64,000 nt of DNA. Origin: Salinibacterium amurskyense (GTDB lineage: Bacteria; Actinomycetota; Actinomycetes; Actinomycetales; Microbacteriaceae). Numbering within the stretch: position 1 is the stretch's first letter; each line of letters starts with the position of its first letter. The DNA lies in contig NZ_PGFH01000001.1 of the NCBI RefSeq assembly GCF_002797685.1, forward strand, positions 1,550,001 through 1,614,000, in the 5' to 3' direction. Made by a program: the position numbers and the translations under genes. The notes under the pieces were generated by a model. That model did not search any database, was not told the origin of the DNA, and saw only the letters and a program-made list of their open reading frames with translations. Positions 38,968-52,154 of this stretch are shown here, piece after piece.

Positions 38968-39805
38968 CCCGTTGAGCGTGTTGGAGCGGCCCGTCGTCAC
39001 TGACGTCGCGGCCTCTCCGGCACCCGTGGAAACCAGTACACCGCGTCGTCGACGCTGGGTTCGCCCGGTTCTCCTGGGCGCGGTGCTTCCGCTGGCGCTG
39101 ATCGCTCTCTGGCAACTCATCGCCACCTCGGGCCTTGTCGCCAGCTACCGTCTCCCGACACCGCTCGGTGTGTGGGCAGCCGGTGTGGACCTTTACGAGC
39201 GTGGTGTGCTCTACCAACACGTCGCGATTTCCACCCAGCGGGTGCTCCTCGGATTCGTGATCGGTTCAGTCGTCGGTCTCGCCTTGGCATCCGTTGTGGG
39301 GCTTTCGGCTCGAGTCTCAGAGTTCTTTGCTCCCACGTTGGGTGCTCTGCGTGCGGTGCCCTCTCTGGCTTGGGTGCCCCTTCTCGGGCTCTACCTCGGC
39401 TACAACGAGGATTCCAAGGTTGCGCTGATCGCCATCGGCGCCTTCTTCCCGGTGTACACGACAGTGGCGTCAGCACTTCGCCATGTGGATGCCCATCTGG
39501 TCGAACTGGGTCGAAGCTACGGTTACTCAGGCCCCGCGCTGCTCGGACTGGTTCAGCTGCCGGCCGTTGTGCCAGCGGTGATCTCGTCGCTGCGGTTAGC
39601 ACTGGCACAGGCGTGGCTGTTTCTCGTGGCGGGGGAGCTGTTGGGCGCTTCGCTCGGCCTCGGCTTCCTACTTGTCGATTCGCAGCAAAACGGACGCATT
39701 GACCGACTGTTCCTCACGATCATCCTGTTGGGTGTTCTCGGAAAACTAACCGATACTGCGGTTGGCGTGCTCGAACGTTTTCTGCTCAAGCGCTGGGGCT
39801 CATAA
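38954..39805 (+). CDS. ABC transporter permease (SsuC-like)
   Basis: Membrane subunit with about six helices. The EAA-like coupling loop reads RHVDAHLVELGRSYGYSG followed by LPAVVPAVISSLRLALAQAW, typical of the SsuC/TauC/ThiX group. The start is uncertain: GTG 38954 overlaps the binding-protein stop by 14 bp and gives 283 residues, while GTG 38978 is also possible. The N-terminus before the first helix (RRRRWVRPVLLGAVLPLALIALW) is a non-conserved Pro-rich cytosolic tail. Confidence 0.86.
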   Translation: MSLSSPLSVLERPVVTDVAASPAPVETSTPRRRRWVRPVLLGAVLPLALIALWQLIATSGLVASYRLPTPLGVWAAGVDLYERGVLYQHVAISTQRVLLGFVIGSVVGLALASVVGLSARVSEFFAPTLGALRAVPSLAWVPLLGLYLGYNEDSKVALIAIGAFFPVYTTVASALRHVDAHLVELGRSYGYSGPALLGLVQLPAVVPAVISSLRLALAQAWLFLVAGELLGASLGLGFLLVDSQQNGRIDRLFLTIILLGVLGKLTDTAVGVLERFLLKRWGS

Positions 39806-39844
39806 CTCTCCGTGCTGAAGTGTGAACTGTGCGGCGAGGTGCGC

Positions 39845-39850
39845 TAGAGT
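39845..39850 (+). promoter_or_regulatory. -10 element of the pyr operon promoter
   Basis: TAGAGT, with a weak -35 (GTGAAC) 17 nt upstream at 39822-39827. Transcription would start about 7 nt downstream, just before the PyrR element. Confidence 0.5.
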
Positions 39851-39865
39851 CGTCGAAACAGATTT

Positions 39866-39899
39866 CCTTTAAATTCCGTCCAGAGAGGCGGGGAAGGAG
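39866..39899 (+). promoter_or_regulatory. PyrR-binding RNA element overlapping the pyrR ribosome site
   Basis: Contains CTTTAAATTCCG followed by GTCCAGAGAGGC and GGGGAAGGAGG. CCAGAGAGG is the conserved loop of the PyrR-binding hairpin known from Bacillus pyr leaders and from mycobacterial pyrR leaders. Because the SD (AAGGAGG) directly follows, PyrR with UMP would most likely block translation rather than act through attenuation; no terminator follows. Confidence 0.8.
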
Positions 39900-39905
39900 G
39901 TCAGA

Positions 39906-40433
39906 ATGCCTGTACGCACAGTGCTACAGCATGCTGATATCACCCGAGCGTTGACTCGTATTTCTCACGAGATTCTTGAGTCCAATCGCGGTTCAGACGA
40001 TCTCGTTATTCTCGGTATTCCCACGCGCGGCGTTACGCTGGCCTCCCGCATCTCGGCGATCATCCACTCAGTTGATTCTGCTGTGATCCCGGCAGGGGCT
40101 CTCGACGTCACGATGTACCGCGACGATCTCGCTCAGAACCCCACCCGCGCTACCGGCCCCACTGACATCCCCAGCGGGGGCATTGACGGCAAGACCGTCG
40201 TTCTCGTCGATGACGTGTTGTATTCGGGCCGCACGATTCGCGCTGCGCTGGATGCGCTCGGCGATCTCGGGCGCCCCCGTGCCGTGCGCCTCGCCGTGCT
40301 TGTTGACCGCGGGCACCGGGAGTTTCCGATTCGCGCCGACTTCGTGGGTAAGAATCTTCCGAGTTCGGCTGACGAACGTATCAACGTACGCCTCGAGGAA
40401 ATCGATGGCCTAGACGAGGTGACAATCGGATGA
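39906..40433 (+). CDS. pyrR: Bifunctional PyrR: pyr operon regulator / uracil phosphoribosyltransferase
   Basis: Binds pyr leader RNA when UMP/UTP is high and also converts uracil plus PRPP to UMP. 175 residues with the PRPP loop [21 protein letters not shown], the [10 protein letters not shown] block near the N-terminus, DVTMYRDDL and the [12 protein letters not shown]-like [19 protein letters not shown]. An AAGGAGG site precedes the ATG and overlaps its own RNA target. The stop overlaps pyrB by 4 bp. Confidence 0.96.
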   Translation: MPVRTVLQHADITRALTRISHEILESNRGSDDLVILGIPTRGVTLASRISAIIHSVDSAVIPAGALDVTMYRDDLAQNPTRATGPTDIPSGGIDGKTVVLVDDVLYSGRTIRAALDALGDLGRPRAVRLAVLVDRGHREFPIRADFVGKNLPSSADERINVRLEEIDGLDEVTIG

Positions 40434-41377
40434 GAAATCTCCTCACCACTCAGGGACTGTCTCGCGAGGAAGCGATCGCGATTCTCGACGTTGCCGAAGA
40501 CATGGCGAGCGTCTCGGAGCGCGAAGTCAAAAAGCTGCCCACCCTGCGCGGCAAAACGGTTATCAATCTTTTCTTCGAAGACTCCACGCGCACTCGCATT
40601 TCCTTCGAGGCTGCGGCCAAGCGCTTGAGCGCCGACGTCATCAACTTTGCCGCCAAAGGATCGAGCGTTTCGAAGGGCGAAAACCTCAAGGACACCGCGC
40701 AAACTTTGGCGGCGATGGGCGCAGACGCGGTAGTCGTACGCCACTGGGCATCCGGAGCACCGAAGACGCTGGCAGACAGCGGTTGGATTGACGCCGGAAT
40801 CGTGAACGCCGGCGACGGCACGCACGAGCATCCGACCCAGGCTCTTCTGGACGCTTTCACCATTCGTCGCCGCCTGCACGGAACAGCGGCTCGAGGCAAA
40901 GGGCTAGACGGAGTGACCGTCACCATCGTCGGTGACATCGTTCACTCGCGAGTCGCGCGATCCAACGTCTGGCTGCTGACGACGCTCGGCGCTCACGTGA
41001 CTCTCGTTGCCCCCGCCACCTTGCTCCCCGTGAACCTCAGCGGCTGGCCCGTGGAGGTCTCGTATGACCTTGACCACGCCATCGCGCAGGGGCCCGACGT
41101 CATCATGATGCTGCGCGTGCAGGCCGAGCGGATGGCCGCAGCATTCTTCCCCAATGCTCGCGAATATTCGCGACAGTGGGGACTCAACGACGAGCGAATG
41201 TGTGCCCTGCCAGCCAGTAGCATGGTTATGCACCCTGGGCCGATGAACCGCGGCCTCGAAATCTCGGCTGCCGCCGCAGATTCGCCACAATCAACAGTGC
41301 TTGAGCAAGTGGCGAATGGCGTCTCCGTGCGTATGTCGGTGCTGTATCACTTGCTGTCCGGAGCTGTGGAGCGGTGA
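40430..41377 (+). CDS. pyrB: Aspartate carbamoyltransferase catalytic subunit
   Basis: Joins carbamoyl phosphate and aspartate. 315 residues. Carbamoyl-phosphate site [28 protein letters not shown], and the aspartate-site region [10 protein letters not shown]. The regulatory PyrI chain is absent, as in other Gram-positive bacteria. ATGA overlap with pyrR. The 58-bp gap before pyrC has only an RBS. Confidence 0.96.
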   Translation: MRNLLTTQGLSREEAIAILDVAEDMASVSEREVKKLPTLRGKTVINLFFEDSTRTRISFEAAAKRLSADVINFAAKGSSVSKGENLKDTAQTLAAMGADAVVVRHWASGAPKTLADSGWIDAGIVNAGDGTHEHPTQALLDAFTIRRRLHGTAARGKGLDGVTVTIVGDIVHSRVARSNVWLLTTLGAHVTLVAPATLLPVNLSGWPVEVSYDLDHAIAQGPDVIMMLRVQAERMAAAFFPNAREYSRQWGLNDERMCALPASSMVMHPGPMNRGLEISAAAADSPQSTVLEQVANGVSVRMSVLYHLLSGAVER

Positions 41378-41435
41378 GTGCGGGAATGCTGCCCGCCGCC
41401 CCTCAACGTGAACTAATCCAGAGAAGAGGACTCTC

Positions 41436-42761
41436 GTGAGTATCAGAATCGTCAACGCCACCCTGCCGAATGGCGAGCGCGGAGATTTCACGATCGATCG
41501 CGGCGTCTTCACGGATGCAACCTCTGCCGACCGCACGATCGACGCAGCCGGTCTGCAAGCGCTTCCGGGGCTTGTCGACCTTCACACTCACTTGCGCGAG
41601 CCCGGTTTCGAGCAGAGCGAAACGGTTCTCTCGGGAACGCGCGCTGCGGCAATGGGCGGCTTCACCGCTGTGTTCGCCATGGCCAACACGATGCCTGTTC
41701 AGGACACCGCTGGTGTTGTTGAACAAGTGCAGTCGCTTGGCATCGACCACGGGTACGCGACTGTGCGCCCGATCGGTGCGGTCACCGAGGGCCTCGAAGG
41801 TGTGAAGCTTTCTGAGATCGGCGCAATGGCTAACTCTCGCGCCAACGTGCGCGTCTTCTCAGATGACGGCAAGTGTGTCCACAACGCCTTGCTGATGCGT
41901 CGGGCGCTCGAGTACGTCAAGACCTTTGACGGCGTCGTTGCGCAGCACGCTCAAGAGCCCACGCTGACCGTCGATGCCCAGATGAACGAGGGTGCCGTCT
42001 CTAGTGAGCTGGGGCTCGCCGGCTGGCCCGCGGTCGCGGAAGAGTCGATTATCGCCCGCGACGTTTTGCTTGCCGAGCACGTGGGTGCCCGTCTTCACAT
42101 CTGCCACCTTTCCACCGCCGGTTCGGTCGACGTGATTCGTTGGGCGAAGGCTCGTGGAATCGCCGTCACCGCAGAGGTCACGCCTCACCATTTGCTGCTC
42201 ACCGAGGAACTCGTTCGCGGCTACGACGCCCGCTTCAAGGTGAACCCTCCGCTGCGTCGCGACGAAGACGTTCACGCTTTGCGTGCAGCCCTCGCCGACG
42301 GCACGATCGATATCGTCGCCACTGACCACGCACCGCATCCGCCCGAGGCTAAGGAATGCTCGTGGGCTGAGGCGGCATTCGGTATGGTCGGGCTTGAGTC
42401 TGCGCTCAACGTTGTCCAGCAGGCTGTCGTCGACACCGGCCAGCTTGACTGGGCGGATGTCGCACGCGTGCTCTCGCAGAAGCCCGCGGAGATCGGCCGC
42501 CTCGACGGTTACGCCACTCCGTTCGCGCTGGGAGCCCCAGCCAACATCGTGCTGGTCGATCCGAGCGCTCGTTCCACATTTTCCGCGGAATCCCTTCGCG
42601 GCAAGAGCACGAACTCGCCCTACCTCGGGCGCGAACTGCCTGGTCGAGTCATGACCACCATCCATAACGGCTACGAAACCGTGCGCAATGGCGACGTCGT
42701 TGACGCTGCCGAAGTCGCTCAGCAAGCGCGGGCCGCCGAGAGCGAGGCCGCTCGTGGCTAA
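41436..42761 (+). CDS. pyrC: Dihydroorotase
   Basis: Cyclises carbamoyl-aspartate. 441 residues, the longer class I type. Metal-site motif PGLVDLHTHLREPGFEQ, then the DGKCVHNALLMRRAL stretch with FSDDG, the HICHLSTAGSVDVIRWAKARG metal ligands and IVATDHAPH with the catalytic Asp. GTG 41436 has GAAGAGGA upstream. It overlaps the following membrane protein gene by 8 bp. Confidence 0.95.
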   Translation: MSIRIVNATLPNGERGDFTIDRGVFTDATSADRTIDAAGLQALPGLVDLHTHLREPGFEQSETVLSGTRAAAMGGFTAVFAMANTMPVQDTAGVVEQVQSLGIDHGYATVRPIGAVTEGLEGVKLSEIGAMANSRANVRVFSDDGKCVHNALLMRRALEYVKTFDGVVAQHAQEPTLTVDAQMNEGAVSSELGLAGWPAVAEESIIARDVLLAEHVGARLHICHLSTAGSVDVIRWAKARGIAVTAEVTPHHLLLTEELVRGYDARFKVNPPLRRDEDVHALRAALADGTIDIVATDHAPHPPEAKECSWAEAAFGMVGLESALNVVQQAVVDTGQLDWADVARVLSQKPAEIGRLDGYATPFALGAPANIVLVDPSARSTFSAESLRGKSTNSPYLGRELPGRVMTTIHNGYETVRNGDVVDAAEVAQQARAAESEAARG

Positions 42762-43248
42762 AGAAATCTCGATCGTCATCGTGCTCGTCATCGTGGCTCT
42801 CGCTCTTACTGCGATGGTCGTCGGCTGGCGTGCGCGTAAGCGACGACAGTCCCACATCGCAGCGCCGCTCGCGCCGCCCGCTGATCTCGACGACACCGAC
42901 CTCCGTTTCAGCGGCAAGTACGTTGCGACCACTGTGGCCGGAGATCAACTCAATCGCATCAACGTGCACGGCTTGGGTTTCCGGGCGAACTGCCTTCTCG
43001 AAGTGCACCCCGAAGGCATCGTGGTTTCGCGCGCTGGCTCACCCGATCTCTGGCTCTCTCGCTCTGATGTACGCGGCATTACCCGCGCAACCTGGACCAT
43101 CGACCGTGTGGTCGAAAGCAACGGACTGCAGGTGATCGAGTGGAATCTCGATGACACTGCAGTTGATAGTTATTTCCGAATGGATGACCCCGAGACGTGT
43201 GAACGCGCTCTCGATAGTGTCGTCGGCAACGAAAGGCAGTCCCAGTGA
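42754..43248 (+). CDS. PH-like membrane protein of the pyr operon
   Basis: 164 residues from GTG 42754 (inside the end of pyrC): one N-terminal helix ([22 protein letters not shown]), basic linker, then a beta-rich domain (about 45-160) with [30 protein letters not shown] and IEWNLDD. The position between pyrC and carA matches a conserved small membrane protein in actinobacterial pyr operons, annotated elsewhere as an export or PH-like protein. Its function there is unknown. It overlaps carA by 4 bp. Confidence 0.72.
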   Translation: MAKEISIVIVLVIVALALTAMVVGWRARKRRQSHIAAPLAPPADLDDTDLRFSGKYVATTVAGDQLNRINVHGLGFRANCLLEVHPEGIVVSRAGSPDLWLSRSDVRGITRATWTIDRVVESNGLQVIEWNLDDTAVDSYFRMDDPETCERALDSVVGNERQSQ

Positions 43249-44383
43249 CCTTTGAACCCGCAGTGCTCGTCCTTGAAGATGGCTCGCGCTATCTCGGTCA
43301 GGCCTATGGTGCCCGCGGCCAGAAGATCGGCGAAGTTGTCTTTGCGACCGGCATGACCGGCTACCAAGAGACCATTACCGATCCCAGCTACGCTGGACAG
43401 ATTGTCGTCATGACGGCACCCCACATCGGCAACACCGGTGTGAACTCCGAAGACCCCGAGTCCTCGCGAATTTGGGTGTCGGGCTTTGTCGTTCGCGATG
43501 CCAGCCGTGTCGTCTCCAACTTCCGTGCGGAAGAGTCGCTGGATGCCCAGCTCGCCGAGCAAGGAATCATCGGTATCAGCGGCGTAGACACCCGCGCGAT
43601 CACCCGTCGTCTGCGCGATGCCGGTTCAATGCGTGGCGGAATCTTCTCCGGTGAGGCCGCGAGCCTCAGCACCGAAGAGCAGCTCGAATCCATCACCGCT
43701 GCGGCTGAGATGGCGGGCCAAAGCTTGTCTTCTGAAGTGTCAACGTCTGAGGCGTACGTCGTCGAGGCACAAGGCGAGAGCATTGGCCGTCTCGCCGTTC
43801 TCGACCTTGGTGTGAAGACATCGACTCTCAACTACCTCGCGGACCGGGGATTTGAGGTGCACGTTCTTCCTCAGACCGTCACCTTCGATGAAATGCTCGC
43901 GATCGAACCGGTCGCCGTGTTCTACTCGAACGGCCCGGGCGACCCCTCGGCATCCGATGGTCACGTTGCTCTGTTGACCGAGGTTCTCAAGAAGGGGCTC
44001 CCGTTCTTTGGAATCTGCTTCGGCAACCAGCTCTTGGGCCGCGCGCTCGGCTACGGCACCTACAAGCTGCCGTTTGGCCACCGCGGCATCAACCAGCCCG
44101 TTATCGATGTGCAGACCCTGCGCACCGAGATCACGGCGCACAACCACGGCTTCGCGGTTGACGCTCCGGTCGGCGAGATCAGCCAGTCACCGGCAGGATT
44201 CGGTCGCGTAGAAGTGAGCCACGTCAACCTCAACGACAACGTGGTCGAAGGCCTTCGTGCCCTCGACATCCCTGCGTTCTCCGTTCAATATCACCCCGAG
44301 GCGGCCTCAGGCCCCCATGATGCCAACTACCTCTTCGACAGGTTCCGCGACCTTGTTCTCGAGACCGCAAAGGACGCCAAGTA

Positions 44384-44384
<1 letters not shown>
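43245..44384 (+). CDS. carA: Carbamoyl-phosphate synthase small subunit
   Basis: Glutaminase subunit that channels ammonia to CarB. 379 residues: N-terminal CPSase_sm_chain domain ([34 protein letters not shown]) and a class I amidotransferase domain with [14 protein letters not shown] (nucleophile Cys), HRGINQPV and [12 protein letters not shown] (His, Glu). GTG start in a 4-bp overlap; its stop overlaps the carB ATG. Confidence 0.97.
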
Positions 44385-47690
<3,306 letters not shown>

Positions 47691-47698
<8 letters not shown>

Positions 47699-48533
47699 TT
47701 TCGCTTCGCGGCTGGCACAGACCTTCGACGAGTTCGGGGGAGTGTGCATGGGAATTGACCCCCATCCGTTCCTCCTCGAAACCTGGGGTCTGTCCAACGA
47801 CGCTCACGGCGTTCGCGAGTTTGCGCTGCGCGCTGTGGATGCCGCAGCCGGCAACGTAGGAATGATCAAACCCCAGGTGGCATTTTTCGAGCGCTTCGGC
47901 TCCGCGGGCTACGCGATTCTCGAGGAGTCTTTCGCTCTGGCACGCTCCGCCGGGCTGCTTGTAATAGCCGATGTGAAGCGCGGCGATTTGTCGTCGTCGG
48001 TCGATGCTTACGGCCAAGCGTGGCTCACTCCCGGCTCGCCGTTGGAAGCTGATGCGATGACCGCTGTGGCGTATCAGGGCGTTTCCGAGCTATCGGGGCC
48101 TTTCGAATTGGCGCGGTCGGCGGGCAAGGGCATCTTTGTGCTTGCGGCGACGTCCAATGCATCGGCTCGCAGCATTCAAACGGCTCGAATCGCTGAGGGT
48201 GAACACGAGGGTGCGACCGTCGCGGCGAGTGTCGTTCGTGATGTGACCGCGCTGAATACCGAGAGCGGTTTGGGATCATTCGGCGTCGTGATCGGCGCGA
48301 CCGTGGAGGTCGCTGATTATGGCATCAAGAGCGGTGAGCTCGTTGATTTGCCCATTCTGGCTCCCGGTTTCGGGGCTCAGGGTGCACAGGTTGAACAGGC
48401 TCGCGAACTGTACGGCGATGCTGTGTCGAACACGATCGTGACGGTATCTCGCAGCGTTCTTCAAGAGGGCGCGAGTCAGATTCCGGCTGAACTTCGTTCG
48501 TTGCGTTCTCAACTCCGTGAGCAGGTGCGCTAA
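47691..48533 (+). CDS. pyrF: Orotidine 5'-phosphate decarboxylase (type 2)
   Basis: Last step to UMP. 280 residues, the longer actinobacterial type: [18 protein letters not shown] at the N-terminus, [16 protein letters not shown], and the catalytic [19 protein letters not shown] with the Asp-Lys-Asp arrangement. C-terminal [10 protein letters not shown] binds phosphate. With pyrR, B, C, carA and carB it forms the UMP operon. pyrD and pyrE are not in this window. Confidence 0.95.
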
Positions 48534-49462
48534 TGGCGCCCCGTCCCGCACCTCCGGCGGTTGATCGTGCGGCTGCCTCGCGCGCGGCGATCGCGGCGCG
48601 ACGCGCCCGGGCTGCAGTGAAGCGCGAAGTCGCCGAACGCGCACGTACCGCTCTCAGCGTTGCGCGCACCGCTTGGGCTCAGCCCGATAGCGCTGAAGCC
48701 CGGCTTCTCGTTCGTGAACTACTCATGAGCGTCCCTTCGCTTGGCCCTACTCGCGTGGAGTCGATCATGGCCGACCTGGCTATTGCCGAACGCAAGCGCG
48801 TTGGCGGACTTGGTCCGAAACAACGTCAGCGATTGACTGACTACCTATCGAGCCGTCAAGGCCCCGAGCCGACGCGCCTCGTCGTGCTGGCGGGGCCTAC
48901 CGCCGTGGGCAAGGGAACTGTTTCGAGCTTCATTCGGGAGAATCATCCGGATGTTCTGCTCAGCGTTTCCGCGACCACGCGCAAGCCCCGCCCGGGTGAA
49001 GTCAACGGCGTTCACTACTACTTTGTGAGCGACGACGAGTTCGACTCGATGATCGAAAACAACGAGTTGCTGGAGTGGGCCGTCGTGCATAACTCGTACC
49101 GCTACGGTACGCCGCGACCGCCCATCGATGCTGCTTTGGCCGAGGGTAAGCGCGTGCTGCTTGAGATTGACTTGCAGGGCGCCCGCTCAGTGCGTACGGT
49201 CATGCCCGAGGCGCTGTTGGTCTTCTTGCTGCCACCCACGTGGGAAGAATTGGTGCGTCGCCTCATCGGCCGTGGCACCGAAGAAGCCGCCGAACAGTCT
49301 CGCCGTTTGGAGACCGCGAAGGTCGAATTGGCGGCTCAAGATGAGTTCGATGTGAAGGTAGTAAACACAGAAGTAAGCCAAGCGGCTCAAGAAGTCGTAG
49401 AATTGATGGATGCGCCCGCTGGCGCGACCACTTCCGACTCCAAGGAGCACCCTTATGGCTGA
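48533..49462 (+). CDS. gmk: mIHF-type nucleoid protein fused to guanylate kinase
   Basis: 309 residues in one continuous frame. Residues 115-300 are guanylate kinase (GMP to GDP): P-loop [10 protein letters not shown] (121-130), [22 protein letters not shown], the NSYRYGTP segment, [17 protein letters not shown] and the lid region [10 protein letters not shown]. Residues about 14-106 instead match actinobacterial integration host factor (mIHF): basic helix [18 protein letters not shown], then [20 protein letters not shown] and [17 protein letters not shown]. In mycobacteria and streptomycetes mIHF is a separate gene immediately before gmk. There is no internal stop, and the last in-frame start before the P-loop would cut into the kinase core. 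Start ATG overlaps the pyrF stop by one base. Confidence 0.93.
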   Translation: MAPRPAPPAVDRAAASRAAIAARRARAAVKREVAERARTALSVARTAWAQPDSAEARLLVRELLMSVPSLGPTRVESIMADLAIAERKRVGGLGPKQRQRLTDYLSSRQGPEPTRLVVLAGPTAVGKGTVSSFIRENHPDVLLSVSATTRKPRPGEVNGVHYYFVSDDEFDSMIENNELLEWAVVHNSYRYGTPRPPIDAALAEGKRVLLEIDLQGARSVRTVMPEALLVFLLPPTWEELVRRLIGRGTEEAAEQSRRLETAKVELAAQDEFDVKVVNTEVSQAAQEVVELMDAPAGATTSDSKEHPYG

Positions 49463-49715
49463 CAAGAACTCGGGCATCATTGATCCCCCCATCGACGAAC
49501 TTCTGTCGAAGGTTGACTCCAAGTACCAGCTCGTTATCTTCGCTTCGAAGCGCGCTCGTCAGATCAACGACTACTACGCAGACCTTCACGAAGGCAGCCT
49601 CTTCGACAACGTGGGGCCTCTCGTAGACTCCACGATCGACGACAAGCCTCTTTCTGTTGCTCTCCACGAGATCAACGAAAACAAGCTCGAACTCAAGCGA
49701 CTCAGCGGCGAATAG
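49455..49715 (+). CDS. rpoZ: RNA polymerase omega subunit
   Basis: Assembly chaperone of RNA polymerase. 86 residues from ATG 49455, 8 bp inside gmk, with CAAGGAGC as [38 protein letters not shown] matches the actinobacterial omega N-terminus; [19 protein letters not shown] is the C-terminal part. The frame is open further upstream inside gmk, but homology starts here. Confidence 0.95.
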   Translation: MADKNSGIIDPPIDELLSKVDSKYQLVIFASKRARQINDYYADLHEGSLFDNVGPLVDSTIDDKPLSVALHEINENKLELKRLSGE

Positions 49716-49726
49716 AACGTTTCTCG

Positions 49727-50959
49727 GTGACCGCGCTCAACGTTGTCGTCGGAATTTCTGGCGGAATAGCTGCTTATAAAGCAGTCTCTGTTGTGCGCGA
49801 GCTTGTGCTTGCTGGCCACGACGTTCATGTCGTGGCCACAAGCAACGCCCTCAAATTTGTGGGACTACCCACTCTTGAGGCAATCAGCCGCAACCCGGTT
49901 CACACCGACCTCTACCAGGGGGTGGACGAGGTTCGGCACGTCTCCGTCGGCCAAGCCGCAGACGTAATCGTCGTCGCCCCGGCTACGGCCAATACGATCG
50001 CCAAGATCGCGACTGGCCAGGCCAATGATTTTCTTGGCAACACCATTCTTGCGAGCACAGCTCCCGTGCTTATCGCTCCGGCGATGCATACGGAGATGTG
50101 GCAAAACGCCGCGACGGTGGCCAATGTCGAAACGCTGCGTTCTCGCGGCATCCGCATTATTGGCCCCGAATCGGGCCAGCTGACTGGTTCTGATAGTGGA
50201 CCGGGCCGGATGTCTGAACCCAGCGACATTGTTGCTGCGGTTCTCGATGCGGTGGCCGTCACTCGCGATCTCACTGGCCGCTCTGTGCTGGTCACGGCGG
50301 GCGGCACGCGTGAGCCTCTCGATCCAGTGCGCTTCATCGGCAATCGCTCGAGTGGCAAGCAGGGTGTCGCCTTGGCGATGGCTGCGGCGGCCCGCGGTGC
50401 CGCTGTCACTCTGATCGCGGCGAACCTTGAGGTTCCGTTACCGTCGGGCGTGCGCTGCGTGCAAGTGGGAACAACTCTCGAGTTGCAGACGGCGGTGACG
50501 GCTGAAGCGGCATCCGCCGACCTCGTGATCATGGCGGCGGCCGTCGCGGACTACCGCCCGGCCGAAACGGCGCAATCCAAGATCAAGAAGCGCAGCGATT
50601 CGAGCACGCTCGAGCTGCGATTAGAAGAGAACCCAGACATTCTGCGCGGACTCTCTCACGACCGTCCGCGTGAGCAAACGATCGTAGGCTTTGCGGCAGA
50701 GACCGAGCAAGACGACGCTGCGCTGTTCGAATTGGGCCGTGGCAAGATCTCCCGCAAGGGCTGCGACTACCTCGTGATCAACCGCGTCGGCTGGACCGAG
50801 GGATTCGCCACAGACAGTAATACTGTCATCGTCATCAACGGTGGCGGCGATAGAGTGGGCGAGGCAAGCGGAAGCAAGTTGTCGGTGGCTCACCGCATTC
50901 TGGATCTTGTGTTCGCAGCCCGCTGGCATCCATTCATCACTACCGGAGACGGCTTATGA
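49727..50959 (+). CDS. coaBC: Bifunctional CoaBC (phosphopantothenoylcysteine synthetase/decarboxylase)
   Basis: Two CoA steps: ligation of cysteine to 4'-phosphopantothenate (CoaB, about 185-410, CTP-dependent) and decarboxylation (CoaC, 1-180, FMN). CoaC has [15 protein letters not shown], the catalytic [22 protein letters not shown] and PAMHTEM. The loop that carries a Cys in E. coli (ACGDxGxGRM) reads [11 protein letters not shown] here, without Cys; mycobacterial proteins seem to share this. CoaB has [25 protein letters not shown] and [12 protein letters not shown] 49727. ATGA overlap with metK. Confidence 0.94.
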   Translation: MTALNVVVGISGGIAAYKAVSVVRELVLAGHDVHVVATSNALKFVGLPTLEAISRNPVHTDLYQGVDEVRHVSVGQAADVIVVAPATANTIAKIATGQANDFLGNTILASTAPVLIAPAMHTEMWQNAATVANVETLRSRGIRIIGPESGQLTGSDSGPGRMSEPSDIVAAVLDAVAVTRDLTGRSVLVTAGGTREPLDPVRFIGNRSSGKQGVALAMAAAARGAAVTLIAANLEVPLPSGVRCVQVGTTLELQTAVTAEAASADLVIMAAAVADYRPAETAQSKIKKRSDSSTLELRLEENPDILRGLSHDRPREQTIVGFAAETEQDDAALFELGRGKISRKGCDYLVINRVGWTEGFATDSNTVIVINGGGDRVGEASGSKLSVAHRILDLVFAARWHPFITTGDGL

Positions 50960-52152
50960 CTTCGCCCCTGCGCACCTTCACCTCGGAGTCCGTTACCGAG
51001 GGTCACCCCGACAAGATTTGTGATCAGATCAGCGACGGCATCTTGGATGCGCTGCTCGGCGAAGACCCGAACGCGCGCGTCGCCGTCGAGACTCTCGTGA
51101 CAACCGGCCTCGTTCACGTTGCCGGCGAGGTCACCACGACCGGCTACGCCGACATCCCCGCCATCGTGCGCGACCGTATCTCTGAGATCGGCTACAACTC
51201 CTCAGACGTCGGTTTTGATGGTCGCTCCTGCGGAGTTTCGATCTCGATTGGCGCGCAGTCTCCCGACATCGCTCAGGGTGTCGACCGTGCCCTCGAAGCG
51301 CGTGAAGAGCACTCCAACGACGCTTTGGATGTGCTCGGCGCCGGAGACCAAGGTGTCATGTTCGGGTACGCCACGAATGAGACCCCGCAGCTCATGCCCG
51401 CTCCCATCTGGTTTGCGCACCGCATGGCCGAGCGCCTGGCCGAGGTCCGTAAAGAGGGCCTCGTCGATTACCTGCGCCCCGACGGCAAGACTCAAGTGAC
51501 GGTTGGTTATGAGGGGTCCGTGCCCCGCAGCATCGAGACCGTTGTGCTTTCTACGCAGCATTCGCCTTCCGTCTCGACCGCTCAACTGCGTCAGGAAATC
51601 GAAGAGCTGGTTGTTCGCCCGATCGCTGAAAGTTCGGGCCTCGACCTCTCGAACCTGCAGGCGATCGTGAACCCCAGCGGCCGCTTCGAGATCGGTGGGC
51701 CTCAGGGCGATGCCGGCGTCACCGGCCGCAAGGTCATTGTCGACACCTACGGTGGCGCTTCCCGTCACGGTGGCGGAGCGTTCAGCGGAAAAGACCCCTC
51801 GAAAGTCGACCGCTCGGCAACGTACGCTATGCGCTGGGTCGCCAAGAATGCCGTTGCGGCTGGCCTTGCCGACCGCGTTGAGGTGCAGATTGCGTATGCG
51901 ATCGGGCGGGCGGCTCCCGTGAGCCTCTATGTCGAGACCTTCGGCACCGGCCACGTCTCTGATGAGGCACTGTTGGGAGCGATCCACGAAGTGTTCGATC
52001 TGCGTCCCGGTGCGATCATCCGGGATCTCGATCTGTTGCGCCCCATCTACGCCAAGACTGCGACCTACGGTCACTTCGGCCGCGAACTTCCCGAATTCAC
52101 CTGGGAGCGTCTCGACCGTGTGGAGGCACTTCGCCAGGCGGCCGGCCTGTAG
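50956..52152 (+). CDS. metK: S-adenosylmethionine synthase
   Basis: Makes AdoMet from Met and ATP. 398 residues. [38 protein letters not shown] (ATP-binding) and [20 protein letters not shown] (phosphate loop) are complete. It overlaps coaBC by 4 bp and stops 2 bp before priA. The order gmk-rpoZ-coaBC-metK-priA is a conserved actinobacterial block. No SAM riboswitch is possible in the overlap. Confidence 0.97.
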   Translation: MTSPLRTFTSESVTEGHPDKICDQISDGILDALLGEDPNARVAVETLVTTGLVHVAGEVTTTGYADIPAIVRDRISEIGYNSSDVGFDGRSCGVSISIGAQSPDIAQGVDRALEAREEHSNDALDVLGAGDQGVMFGYATNETPQLMPAPIWFAHRMAERLAEVRKEGLVDYLRPDGKTQVTVGYEGSVPRSIETVVLSTQHSPSVSTAQLRQEIEELVVRPIAESSGLDLSNLQAIVNPSGRFEIGGPQGDAGVTGRKVIVDTYGGASRHGGGAFSGKDPSKVDRSATYAMRWVAKNAVAAGLADRVEVQIAYAIGRAAPVSLYVETFGTGHVSDEALLGAIHEVFDLRPGAIIRDLDLLRPIYAKTATYGHFGRELPEFTWERLDRVEALRQAAGL

Positions 52153-52154
52153 CG

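Noticed and set aside
37057-39805. Naming the importer ssuABC, tauABC or thiXYZ
   Set aside because: No neighbouring monooxygenase, taurine dioxygenase or thiamine gene defines the ligand, so no gene symbol was given.
48533-49462. Possible frameshift or misassembly joining mIHF and gmk
   Set aside because: The frame is continuous with typical codon use through the linker, both parts are full length, and no start codon with an SD lies just before the kinase P-loop. A genuine fusion is the simpler reading.
50930-50960. SAM riboswitch before metK
   Set aside because: metK overlaps coaBC by 4 bp, so there is no untranslated leader.
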